Source of the DNA: Paenibacillus shirakamiensis
GTDB taxonomy: Bacteria > Bacillota > Bacilli > Paenibacillales > Paenibacillaceae
Direction: 5' to 3'
NCBI RefSeq assembly: GCF_017874255.1
Contig: NZ_JAGGLD010000001.1
Coordinates: 1 to 64,000 of the forward strand
Length of the DNA: 64,000 nucleotides
A program made the translations under genes and the position numbers. Shown here piece after piece: positions 39,500 through 48,331 of the stretch (within the stretch, counting starts at the first letter, position 1; each line of letters opens with the position of its first letter). The notes below the pieces were generated by a model that worked only from the letters and a program-made list of their open reading frames with translations, ran no database searches and was not told the origin of the DNA.

Positions 39500-39528
39500 T
39501 TGACGGGATTCCCGGCAAGCGTCATAAT
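39500..39528 (+). promoter_or_regulatory. Sigma-A promoter of relA
   Basis: TTGACG, exactly 17 bases, then CATAAT at 39523-39528, about 90 bases before the start codon. Confidence 0.75.
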
Positions 39529-39617
39529 TAGATAAAATCGAAAATGGGGATACTACACCTGTATGTTTAGGAAAGTAGTAGGGCCTTGTTACCACGAAAG
39601 GAAACGAAAAGGATTCA

Positions 39618-41792
39618 ATGGGCATTGAGCGATTACTTGAAAAGGCGTCCGCCTACATTAAAGAACCAGATCTGAACCGCATAAGGGAAGCCTACGATTT
39701 CGCGGAACAAGCCCATCATGGACAGGTGCGAAAATCAGGTGAGCCCTATATTTTGCATCCGTTAGCGGTAGCAGAAATTGTTGTGGGTATGCAAATGGAT
39801 GCGTTGTCCATCATTGCAGCTCTGCTTCATGACGTTGTGGAGGACACAACCGTTTCCCTGAAGGAAATCGATGAGAATTTCGGTAAAGATTGCGCCATGC
39901 TCGTGGATGGGCTAACCAAACTGGAACGGATTCGTTTTCAATCAAAAGAAGAACAACAGAACGAAAATTACCGGAAAATGTTTATTGCTATGGCTCAGGA
40001 TATTAGAGTTATTGTCATTAAACTAGCAGACCGGCTTCATAATATGCGTACGCTTAAATATCAGTCCGAAGAAAGCCAGCGAAGAATTGCTTACGAAACG
40101 CTGGAAATCTTTTGTCCCATTGCTCATCGGCTTGGGATCTCTGCGATCAAGTGGGAGATGGAGGATATTGCACTCCGCTATCTTAACCCTCAGCAGTACT
40201 ACCGAATTGCGAATCTAATGCACAAAAAGCGTGCAGAACGTGAAGAATATATCGACAATGTCATAATACGTATTGCGGAGAAACTTGACGAAATGGGTAT
40301 AGAAGCCGATTTGTCAGGAAGACCCAAGCATCTTTACAGTGTCTTCAGAAAAATGTCAACGAAAAATAAACAATTTAATGAAATCTACGATCTTCTGGCC
40401 ATTCGCATTATTGTGGATAATATTAAAGATTGCTATGCAACTTTAGGTATTATTCATACGCTTTGGAAACCTATGCCAGGGAGGTTCAAGGATTATATTG
40501 CTATGCCCAAAGCCAACATGTATCAGTCACTCCATACGACCGTGGTGGGACCTACAGGCGAGCCTACAGAAGTGCAAATTAGGACCTGGGAAATGCACAG
40601 AACCGCGGAGTTCGGGATTGCGGCTCACTGGGCTTACAAAGAAGGAACGGAACCGGCAGGACCGGAGAACAAAATGCCATTTTTCCGTGAAATTCTGGAA
40701 CTGCAGCACGAAGCCAAAGATGCATCTGAGTTCGTAGAATCGTTGAAGATGGACTTTTTCTCAGATCTTGTGTTTGTATTCACTCCTCAAGGGGAAGTTA
40801 TTGAGCTGCCGGCGGGATCTGTACCGCTTGATTTTGCCTTTAGAATTCATACCGAAGTAGGTAACCGGACGATTGGTGCGAAGGTGAACAGCCGAATTGT
40901 TCCTCTGGACCACAAGCTAAAAACGGGTGATATCGTAGAGATTCTTACATCCAAACATTCTTATGGACCAAGTCAGGACTGGTTGAAGATCGCTCAATCC
41001 TCCCATGCTCGGAGCAAGATCAAACAGTGGTTCAAGAAAGAGAAGCGGGAAGAAAATGTGGAGAAGGGCCGCGATCTCATTGAGCGCGAATTGAAGCGTG
41101 CAGGCCTAGAACCTTCGCAGTTTATGTCCGATGATAAAATGATGGAAGTGGCGAAAAAATTCGCTTTTAACGATGTAGATGATATGTTGTCTGCCATCGG
41201 ATTTGGTGGTCTAACCGCCTCTCAAGCCGTAACCAAGCTGACGGAGAAACTGCGCAAAGAACAAGAAGACGCAGGAATTATTCAATTAACATCTGAGATT
41301 AAAGAGATGAAATCTCCTTCGGCAGAAAAGAAGCGTCCTACCAACGGCGTATGTGTTAAAGGTATTGATAACTTGCTGGTTCGCTTCGCACGGTGCTGTA
41401 ACCCGGTACCCGGAGATGACATCATCGGCTATATTACTCGGGGTCGGGGTGTGTCGGTGCATAGAGCGGACTGTGCCAATATTCCTTCACCGGATGATGG
41501 CGAAGAAGCAGCGCGTGTGATTGAAGTAGAATGGGAACAATCGATTGAGGCTAACTATAGTGTAGACATTGAGATTACAGGTCACAGCCGCCGCGGACTG
41601 CTAAATGAAGTGCTTCAAGCCGTATCGGAGAGCAAGACGAATATATCAGCAGTGTCCGGACGTTCTGACAAGAACAAGATGGATTTGATTCATATGACCA
41701 TCCTGATTCGGAATACCGAGCATCTACAATCGGTTGTCGACAAAATTAAGCGCATCAAAGACATCTACACCGTTCACCGGATTATGCAATAG
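39618..41792 (+). CDS. relA: Bifunctional (p)ppGpp synthetase/hydrolase Rel
   Basis: 724 aa, full length. The hydrolase HD domain has HPLAVAEIV and LLHDVVEDT; the synthetase domain includes GRPKHLYSVFRKM and YQSLHTTVVGPTG; then TGS (VFVFTPQGEVIELPAGS), a zinc-finger region with CCNPVPGDDI and a C-terminal ACT domain. It makes and degrades the stringent-response alarmone. dtd follows within 15 bases as in other Firmicutes. Confidence 0.97.
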   Translation: MGIERLLEKASAYIKEPDLNRIREAYDFAEQAHHGQVRKSGEPYILHPLAVAEIVVGMQMDALSIIAALLHDVVEDTTVSLKEIDENFGKDCAMLVDGLTKLERIRFQSKEEQQNENYRKMFIAMAQDIRVIVIKLADRLHNMRTLKYQSEESQRRIAYETLEIFCPIAHRLGISAIKWEMEDIALRYLNPQQYYRIANLMHKKRAEREEYIDNVIIRIAEKLDEMGIEADLSGRPKHLYSVFRKMSTKNKQFNEIYDLLAIRIIVDNIKDCYATLGIIHTLWKPMPGRFKDYIAMPKANMYQSLHTTVVGPTGEPTEVQIRTWEMHRTAEFGIAAHWAYKEGTEPAGPENKMPFFREILELQHEAKDASEFVESLKMDFFSDLVFVFTPQGEVIELPAGSVPLDFAFRIHTEVGNRTIGAKVNSRIVPLDHKLKTGDIVEILTSKHSYGPSQDWLKIAQSSHARSKIKQWFKKEKREENVEKGRDLIERELKRAGLEPSQFMSDDKMMEVAKKFAFNDVDDMLSAIGFGGLTASQAVTKLTEKLRKEQEDAGIIQLTSEIKEMKSPSAEKKRPTNGVCVKGIDNLLVRFARCCNPVPGDDIIGYITRGRGVSVHRADCANIPSPDDGEEAARVIEVEWEQSIEANYSVDIEITGHSRRGLLNEVLQAVSESKTNISAVSGRSDKNKMDLIHMTILIRNTEHLQSVVDKIKRIKDIYTVHRIMQ

Positions 41793-41806
41793 AGGAGTGA
41801 TATAGG

Positions 41807-42259
41807 ATGAGAGTAGTCATCCAGCGCTGCAAGCAGGCTAAAGTTACGGTTGATGATCAAATCGTAGGTGAAATTGGACAAGGCCTAATGCTGCTTGTAG
41901 GTATTGCGCATGAAGATACGGAGAGAGATGCGATCTATCTAGCGGATAAAATAGCGGGTTTGCGTATTTTTGAAGATCATCTTGGGAAAATGAATGACAG
42001 TGTTCAGGATATACATGGTGAAATCTTATCTATTTCACAGTTCACACTGTATGCAGATTGCCGTAAGGGAAGGCGTCCCAATTTCATGGGTGCAGCCGCT
42101 CCAGAACCAGCATCTGCCTTATATGATCGCTTCAATCAGATCCTGCGTGAAAAGGGTCTTACGGTCGCTACAGGCCGCTTTGGAGCAGAGATGGACGTGT
42201 CTCTTACGAATTGGGGCCCTGTGACCATCATTCTAGATAGTCCAGTAGTTTCTTCTTAA
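41807..42259 (+). CDS. dtd: D-aminoacyl-tRNA deacylase
   Basis: 150 aa. It shows [33 protein letters not shown] and the second active-site loop TNWGPVTI (usually NxGPVT). It removes D-amino acids and glycine wrongly attached to tRNA. AGAGGAGTG precedes ATG; probably cotranscribed with relA. Confidence 0.95.
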   Translation: MRVVIQRCKQAKVTVDDQIVGEIGQGLMLLVGIAHEDTERDAIYLADKIAGLRIFEDHLGKMNDSVQDIHGEILSISQFTLYADCRKGRRPNFMGAAAPEPASALYDRFNQILREKGLTVATGRFGAEMDVSLTNWGPVTIILDSPVVSS

Positions 42260-42294
42260 ATTAAAGTAACCCATAACAAAGCTGTTGCCCATAC

Positions 42295-42332
42295 AAAGAG
42301 CTGTCTTCCTAAATAGAAGACAGCTCTTTTTT
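42295..42332 (+). terminator. Terminator after dtd
   Basis: AAGAGCTGTCTTC and GAAGACAGCTCTT pair around CTAAATA, followed by T. Confidence 0.92.
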
Positions 42333-42454
42333 AATGTATCCACAGGCATTTAAGCGTGATCTCCACAGTTCTGTTATAAAGCATTCTCATTCGGGTAATA
42401 ACAACAAGAAGAGAAATATGGATCACGAACTATCTGAAGGGAGAATGACATACG

Positions 42455-42961
42455 ATGAGTAAAGTAGCCTTTTTATTAGCGAATGCATTTGAAGATTCTG
42501 AGATGCAGGTTCCATATGATGCGGTGAAAGAAGCCGGACATCAAGCAGACATTATTGGTCTCGAAGCAGGAGAGACACTAAAGGGCAAACAAGGTAAGGC
42601 TGAATATAAAGCAGACAAAGCCATCACAAGTGTAACAGCATCTGATTATGATGCGGTGGTTATTCCAGGAGGCTCTTCTCCTGAAAATCTTCGTCTGGAC
42701 TCTAATATATTGAAATTTGTACAAGAAGCCGATGCTTCCAAGAAACCGATAGCGGCAATTTGCCACGGACCACAAATTTTGATTAGTGCAGGATTGACGA
42801 AGGGACGTACCCTTACTTCTTATCCCCCACTGCAAGATGATGTGACCAATTCCGGGGCTACATTTGAAGATAAAGAAGTGGTATTAGATGATAATTTCAT
42901 CACGTCCCGCACACCTAAGGACGAGCCGGCTTTTGTACGCGAACTACTACAACGTTTGTAA
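42455..42961 (+). CDS. DJ-1/PfpI family protein (general stress protein 18-like)
   Basis: 168 aa. The nucleophile elbow AAICHGPQILISAG carries the family Cys, with His next to it, and VVIPGGSSPENLR provides the acidic partner region. It resembles YfkM/PfpI proteins, which are linked to stress and aldehyde detoxification. GAAGGGAGAA precedes ATG. The next gene, also stress-like, follows by 24 bases, so they are probably one operon. Confidence 0.85.
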   Translation: MSKVAFLLANAFEDSEMQVPYDAVKEAGHQADIIGLEAGETLKGKQGKAEYKADKAITSVTASDYDAVVIPGGSSPENLRLDSNILKFVQEADASKKPIAAICHGPQILISAGLTKGRTLTSYPPLQDDVTNSGATFEDKEVVLDDNFITSRTPKDEPAFVRELLQRL

Positions 42962-42985
42962 TTCGAATGCTAAGGAGAGATTACG

Positions 42986-43456
42986 ATGAGTAAACATATT
43001 CAAGCTTATTTTCAGACGGAAAGCCAAGCAGAAGGGGCTAGAACCAGTCTGCTTTCATTCGAGACAGACAATTTGGAAGTGGGCCGGTTAGATCATGAGA
43101 TCACAAGAGGGAATCAAATTCTAGATCCCGTAGATCCAGATACGGCAAGTTCACCCATTATTGGTGGCGGTGTATTTGGAGCAGCAGGACTAACTGGAAC
43201 TACGGCTCCTCAGACAGTGGTCCCGTTTGTAACTACGAACAATGATACAGTGGATCATGCTGAGGCGAATTACGAAGGTGTAGATCGTGAGCGCGATGTT
43301 CATCAGCAAGATCGCCGAGAAGATTCTGTAGTGAAGCAAAGTGGTTCAACGGAAGATCTAAAATATGTACTTAGCGCTAAAGTCAAAGACGAAGAAGTCG
43401 ATGATATTGTTCAAAAATTGCGTGAAAATGGAGCACATGTTGAAGTTTTGAGTTAA
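42986..43456 (+). CDS. Hypothetical stress-type protein
   Basis: 156 aa. An N-terminal half begins MSKHIQAYFQTESQAEGARTSL, a middle part is glycine- and threonine-rich (IIGGGVFGAAGLTGTT), then an acidic and arginine-rich stretch, and a C-terminal alpha-beta strand pair (VLSAKVKDEEVDDIVQKL). The halves resemble the ferredoxin-like fold of YflT/GsiB-neighbourhood stress proteins, but I do not recognise a named family. AAGGAGAG precedes ATG. Confidence 0.6.
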   Translation: MSKHIQAYFQTESQAEGARTSLLSFETDNLEVGRLDHEITRGNQILDPVDPDTASSPIIGGGVFGAAGLTGTTAPQTVVPFVTTNNDTVDHAEANYEGVDRERDVHQQDRREDSVVKQSGSTEDLKYVLSAKVKDEEVDDIVQKLRENGAHVEVLS

Positions 43457-43520
43457 TTTTAACAACATGCATCAGGACTCTCCTTAGAGATGCTGTCGGA
43501 TATCAGCAAAGGCTGATGAA

Positions 43521-43562
43521 AACCTGTCTACATTACAATCAAGTAGTGTAGATGGGTTTTAT
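43521..43562 (+). terminator. Terminator after the stress-gene pair
   Basis: AACCTGTCTACA and TGTAGATGGGTT pair imperfectly around 14 bases; T-rich sequence follows. Confidence 0.65.
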
Positions 43563-43681
43563 TTATTCTTAGTCAGAAAACGCTTTCAATTATGTAATAT
43601 AACTGTAATCTTTGTTTCATAATCCTTTAATATAGGTTGTTTATAATAACAGCATGACCCCCTTTTAATATATCATGATTG

Positions 43682-43716
43682 GACCTGCGGCTTAGCTGCA
43701 GGTCATTTTTCTTTTC
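43682..43716 (+). terminator. Second hairpin with T run before hisS
   Basis: GACCTGCGGC-tta-GCTGCAGGTC followed by ATTTTTCTTTT, just upstream of the hisS promoter. Confidence 0.8.
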
Positions 43717-43724
43717 AGCAAGTC

Positions 43725-43753
43725 TTGACTTTGTACGTCACGTTTCTTACAAT
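43725..43753 (+). promoter_or_regulatory. Sigma-A promoter of hisS-aspS
   Basis: TTGACT, 17 bases, TACAAT at 43748-43753; the T-box leader begins just downstream. Confidence 0.8.
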
Positions 43754-43789
43754 GATAAAAAACTATATGACAGTATCTTCTATGAAGGG

Positions 43790-44099
43790 AAAAAGTAATT
43801 CAACCCCACAACTTCAGAGAGGAATTCCAAGGTTTCGGCAGCTATCGCTTGTGTCAGGGATCAGGCTGGAAGAATTCCGTTGATGATTGAATGAAAGACC
43901 TCCTTGAGAACTGCTTGTGAACTAGATGCAAGACATCTTAGTAACAAGGCAGCGTAGACGGGCGTTAACCGTTTAGAGCGTCAGACTTGAGTACTATATG
44001 CCTTAACAGGCAGGCTGACGGAATGTGGGTGGCACCACGAGATGATCGGATATCCAATCTCTCGTCCCTGTTGTAATGACAGGGATGGGGGATTTTTTA
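43790..44099 (+). promoter_or_regulatory. T-box leader of hisS-aspS
   Basis: The T-box core GTGGGTGGCACCACGA is at 44025-44040, followed by the terminator hairpin CGTCCCTG with CAGGGATG and a T run ending at 44097. Upstream lie about 220 bases of structured stem I material. Uncharged tRNA pairing with the leader should favour the antiterminator and allow readthrough. I could not place the specifier codon with confidence, so whether it senses His or Asp tRNA is open. Confidence 0.85.
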
Positions 44100-44154
44100 T
44101 GTTTTGGTAACAAATCCTATACCGAGAATAGCACAGAAGAATGGAGGATCAACT

Positions 44155-45405
44155 ATGGGTTTTCAGAAACCGACAGGCACGCAAGATCTGCTGCCAGGTC
44201 ATGTGGAGCGCTGGCAATTCATTGAAGAAAAGGCTAGAGATCTTTGTCGACGCTTCAATTATCGCGAGATTCGAACCCCTATTTTTGAGCAGACAGCTTT
44301 ATTCGAGCGTGGAGTGGGAGAGACCACAGATATTGTCGAAAAAGAAATGTACACGTTCCTAGACAAAGGGCAGCGCAGTATGACCCTTCGGCCGGAAGGT
44401 ACAGCAGGTGTGGTTCGTTCCTATGTAGAGAACAAGTTGTATGGGGAACCTGATGTGAGCAAGCTCTACTATATTGGTCCTATGTTCCGTTATGAGCGTC
44501 CTCAAGCCGGACGTCAGCGGCAGTTCCATCAATTCGGCATTGAAGCCATTGGCGCATTGGATCCAGCTATTGACGCCGAAGTCATCTCACTTGGTTATGA
44601 ATTGTGCAAAGATTTAGGTCTCCAAGGCGTAACTGTAGAGATCAACTCGGTTGGGAATCCAGATAGTCGTGCGGCTTATAAGGAGAAGTTATTAGCTTTC
44701 CTTACCCCGATCAAAGACACGTTATGCAAAGATTGTCAGTCCCGAATGGACCGAAATCCGATGCGTGTATTGGATTGCAAGGTGGATCAGGACAAATTCG
44801 CAGATGCTCCTGAACTGGTAGAAAGTCTAGATGAGACAAGCCTGAAGCACTTTGAACAGGTGAAAATGTATTTGGATGATATGGGTGTAGATTATAGCTT
44901 GAATCCTCGTTTGGTCCGGGGCTTGGATTACTATACGCTCACAGCATTCGAATATAAAGCGCAAGGTATTGGTGCTATTGATACTGTCGGTGGTGGTGGA
45001 CGTTATAACGGGCTTGTAGCTGAAGTCGGTGGCCCCGATCAGCCCGGTGTGGGACTAGCGATTGGTCTGGAGCGAATTCAGCTCATTCTGGACAATCAGA
45101 ATATAGATTTGCAAGCGGTGAAGCCACTTGATGTATACTTTGTTGCTTTGGGAGAGGCGGCAGATCGCGAAATTACCAAGCAATTGTTCAAACTTCGTCA
45201 AGCAGGTTATTCCGCTGAACGGGATTATCTAGGACGTAAAATGAAAGCTCAATTCAAGTCAGCCGATCGTATGCAGGCTCGTTATACCGTTATTTTGGGT
45301 GATGATGAATTATCGCGCGGCGAAATAACAGTGAAACGTATGGATACAGGTGAGCAGCAACTGGTAAATATTGAAGATTTGGTATCAGCGCTACAACAAT
45401 CATAG
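44155..45405 (+). CDS. hisS: Histidyl-tRNA synthetase
   Basis: 416 aa class II synthetase with KPTGTQDLLPG at the N-terminus, motif 2 MFRYERPQAGRQRQFHQ, histidine motifs GLDYYTLTAFEY and GGGGRYNGL, and a C-terminal anticodon-binding domain. I chose ATG 44155 (behind TGGAGGATC) over the in-frame TTG 44104. aspS follows 42 bases on. Confidence 0.96.
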   Translation: MGFQKPTGTQDLLPGHVERWQFIEEKARDLCRRFNYREIRTPIFEQTALFERGVGETTDIVEKEMYTFLDKGQRSMTLRPEGTAGVVRSYVENKLYGEPDVSKLYYIGPMFRYERPQAGRQRQFHQFGIEAIGALDPAIDAEVISLGYELCKDLGLQGVTVEINSVGNPDSRAAYKEKLLAFLTPIKDTLCKDCQSRMDRNPMRVLDCKVDQDKFADAPELVESLDETSLKHFEQVKMYLDDMGVDYSLNPRLVRGLDYYTLTAFEYKAQGIGAIDTVGGGGRYNGLVAEVGGPDQPGVGLAIGLERIQLILDNQNIDLQAVKPLDVYFVALGEAADREITKQLFKLRQAGYSAERDYLGRKMKAQFKSADRMQARYTVILGDDELSRGEITVKRMDTGEQQLVNIEDLVSALQQS

Positions 45406-45447
45406 GTTTACCCATCTTTTTTAAAATAAGAGGAGGACCATTATTCC

Positions 45448-47229
45448 ATGACAAGATCACATCAATGTGGAACACTTAGCACGGCTAATATCGGGGACAC
45501 AGTAACACTGAACGGTTGGGTACAGACTCGTCGTGATTTAGGCGGCGTACTTTTTATTGACCTTCGTGACCGTAGCGGAATTGTACAAGTTGTATTTAAT
45601 CCAGCTTATTCCGGAGATGCCCTAGAAATCGCGGACAGAGTTCGTAGTGAGTACGTACTAGCCGTAACAGGTACAGTCGTTAAGCGGGATGCGGAGACGA
45701 TTAACAAAAACCTGCCAACGGGCGAAATCGAAGTGCAAATTACCGAGATCGAAGTGCTGAATACCGCTAAAACACCTCCATTCTTCATTGAAGATGGCAT
45801 TCCTATTGACGAGTCCCTTCGTCTGAAATATCGCTATTTGGACCTTCGTCGTCCAGAAATGCAAAAAACATTGTGGCTTCGTTCGAAAGCGGCAAAAGTA
45901 TTCCGTGACTTCTTGGACAACGAAGAATTCATTGAAGTTGAAACCCCTATTTTGACCAAAAGTTCGCCAGAGGGAGCCCGTGATTATCTCGTACCTAGCC
46001 GTGTACACGAGGGCGAGTTCTTTGCTTTGCCACAGTCTCCACAGTTATACAAGCAGTTACTCATGGTGGGTGGACTGGAACGTTATTATCAAATCGCTCG
46101 TTGTTTCCGTGATGAGGATCTTCGTGCAGACCGTCAGCCAGAGTTCACGCAAGTCGACATTGAGACCTCTTTCTTAAGCCAAGATGAGCTACTTAGCATG
46201 ATGGAGAAGTTGGTTGTGCGTCTGCTTAAAGAGACAATTGATGTTGAAATCGCTGCTCCATTCCAGCGTCTCACGTATGCAGATGCGATGGACAAATATG
46301 GTTCAGACAAGCCAGACTTACGTTTTGGTATGGAGTTAATCCAAGTAAGCGAAATCGTCTCCTCAAGTGGGGTGAAAGTATTCGCTTCTGTAATCGAAAA
46401 AGGCGGCGAGGTCAAAGTCTTGAATGCTAAAGGCTGTGGCACTTGGAGTCGTAAGGATATCGATGATCTAGGTCCATTTGCTGCGCGTTATGGCGCGAAG
46501 GGACTGGCTTGGATTCAAGTGAAAGATGGAGAATTCAAAGGACCTATCGTTAAATTCTTCACACCAGAAGAGATCGAAGCCGTGAAAGAACGTACGGGAG
46601 CTGAAGAAGGAGACTTACTTCTATTCTCAGCAGACACGAAAAAAGTTGTCGCGGATGTGCTAGGCGCGTTACGTCTCAAAATTGGTCGTGAATTGGGTCT
46701 TATCAATGAAAAAGAATTCAAATTCGCTTGGGTAGTTGATTTCCCACTTGTTGAATGGGATGAAGATCAGAAGCGCTTTGTAGCGCTACATCATCCATTT
46801 ACTCGTCCACAAGACCAAGATCTGGCTTTGTTCGATACAGATCCAGGCCAAATCCGCGCTCAAGCCTATGATCTCGTCCTGAATGGATATGAAGTAGGCG
46901 GAGGATCTATGCGGATATACAAACGGGATATTCAAGAGAAAATGTTCAAAGCTATCGGCTTATCCTTGGAGGAAGCGCAAGAGAAATTCGGCTTTTTGCT
47001 CGATGCCTTTGAATATGGTACACCTCCGCATGGTGGGATGGCGTTCGGATTTGACCGCTTAGTCATGCTTCTTACCGGCCGTACTAACCTTAGAGAGACG
47101 ATTGCTTTCCCTAAAACAGCGAGTGCGACTGATCTGCTTATGAATGCTCCGTCGGAAGTAGATGCACCGCAGCTTGAACAGCTTCATATTCGTGTAGCTA
47201 AGAAGCCAGTCGAAGCGAAAAAACAATAG
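45448..47229 (+). CDS. aspS: Aspartyl-tRNA synthetase
   Basis: 593 aa class II synthetase: N-terminal OB anticodon-binding domain, motif 2 [17 protein letters not shown], a bacterial-type insertion domain, and motif 3 [26 protein letters not shown] precedes ATG. Cotranscribed with hisS under one T-box. Confidence 0.97.
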   Translation: MTRSHQCGTLSTANIGDTVTLNGWVQTRRDLGGVLFIDLRDRSGIVQVVFNPAYSGDALEIADRVRSEYVLAVTGTVVKRDAETINKNLPTGEIEVQITEIEVLNTAKTPPFFIEDGIPIDESLRLKYRYLDLRRPEMQKTLWLRSKAAKVFRDFLDNEEFIEVETPILTKSSPEGARDYLVPSRVHEGEFFALPQSPQLYKQLLMVGGLERYYQIARCFRDEDLRADRQPEFTQVDIETSFLSQDELLSMMEKLVVRLLKETIDVEIAAPFQRLTYADAMDKYGSDKPDLRFGMELIQVSEIVSSSGVKVFASVIEKGGEVKVLNAKGCGTWSRKDIDDLGPFAARYGAKGLAWIQVKDGEFKGPIVKFFTPEEIEAVKERTGAEEGDLLLFSADTKKVVADVLGALRLKIGRELGLINEKEFKFAWVVDFPLVEWDEDQKRFVALHHPFTRPQDQDLALFDTDPGQIRAQAYDLVLNGYEVGGGSMRIYKRDIQEKMFKAIGLSLEEAQEKFGFLLDAFEYGTPPHGGMAFGFDRLVMLLTGRTNLRETIAFPKTASATDLLMNAPSEVDAPQLEQLHIRVAKKPVEAKKQ

Positions 47230-47258
47230 AATTAAGGTATACAAGGAGGCGATAAGCT

Positions 47259-48008
47259 ATGCTTCATCAGTTCTCACGGACGGAGCTCGCTATTGGAGCC
47301 GAGGGCCTCGATACGCTGAAAAATAGCACAGTTGCCGTATTAGGAATTGGCGGCGTAGGTTCCATTGCCGTGGAGTCCTTGGCAAGAACTGGCGTTGGCC
47401 GAATCATCTTGATCGATAAAGATGTTGTGGATATTACCAATATCAATCGGCAAATTCACGCGCTAACGAGCACGGTAGGGCAGAAGAAAGCGGATCTGAT
47501 GGTAGATCGGGTTAAGCTCATTAACCCCGAGTGTGAAGCGATAGCGCTGAACATGTTCTATACAGATGAGACGTATGAGGAATTGTTCAAGTATGATCTA
47601 GACTATGTGCTGGATGCTTCAGACACCATTGTCTACAAAATTCACTTGATCAAACAATGCCGTGAACGTGGAATCCCCATTATTTCCAGCATGGGCGCAG
47701 CGAACCGAATGGACCCTACGAAATTTGAGGTTGCGGACATCTCCAAGACCCACATGGACCCGATGGCTCGCGTCATCCGGGGGAAACTACGAGATGAAGG
47801 CATTAAAAAGGGCGTGAAGGTCGTCTTTTCCACCGAGAAGCCGATCAAACCACGCGCGGATGTAACAGAGAAGATTGTATCTCCCAATGCCCCCGCAATT
47901 CGTAAAGCCAAGCAGCCTCCGGCGAGCATTTCATTCGTGCCTCCAGCAGTCGGGTTGATTATGGTGAGCGTAGCTATACGGGAATTGCTTGAGAAAGCTA
48001 ATGCTTAA
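47259..48008 (+). CDS. tcdA: TcdA-like tRNA threonylcarbamoyladenosine dehydratase
   Basis: 249 aa E1-like enzyme: FSRTELAIGAEGLDTL, nucleotide site GIGGVGSIAVE, and INRQIHALTSTVGQ. It cyclises t6A37 in tRNA using ATP. AAGGAGGCG precedes ATG. The same neighbour (YrvM) follows aspS in B. subtilis. Confidence 0.93.
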   Translation: MLHQFSRTELAIGAEGLDTLKNSTVAVLGIGGVGSIAVESLARTGVGRIILIDKDVVDITNINRQIHALTSTVGQKKADLMVDRVKLINPECEAIALNMFYTDETYEELFKYDLDYVLDASDTIVYKIHLIKQCRERGIPIISSMGAANRMDPTKFEVADISKTHMDPMARVIRGKLRDEGIKKGVKVVFSTEKPIKPRADVTEKIVSPNAPAIRKAKQPPASISFVPPAVGLIMVSVAIRELLEKANA

Positions 48009-48331
48009 GGCTTCAATGAAATCGGAATTTTGATTTTGATATGCATTACATGAATGAATAAGATGATATGTTCGATGATGATATGCATTCAGGTTATATG
48101 AAACAGGATGACAGTATGCATTCAGAGTTGTAATTTCACATGTTGAGATGAACGTAAGCGAGTATGCAATCCATGCATACTCGCTTACGTTCATCTTTTC
48201 TTAATTTATTAGAATAGAGTCAACTCATTATGACTTCTGAGGGCATGTAGCCTATTCCTACAGCAAGTGATATAATAAATCTTCTTTTTCCAAAAAAATT
48301 CTGAACCAACATTCCTTAGGAGGTAACTGAA
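48009..48331. other. Gene-less stretch between tcdA and helD
   Basis: Holds a short region of repeated ATGCATT words (48041-48122) with no ribosome binding site, then a perfect hairpin at 48146-48196. Sequence before helD shows TGATATAAT near 48270 as a possible -10 without a clear -35. Confidence 0.6.
48146..48201. terminator. Terminator with perfect 23-bp stem
   Basis: The arms at 48146-48168 and 48174-48196 are exact reverse complements (left arm begins AGATGAACGTAAGCG) around a 5-base loop, then TTTTC. Likely the end of the hisS-aspS-tcdA transcript. Confidence 0.85.
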
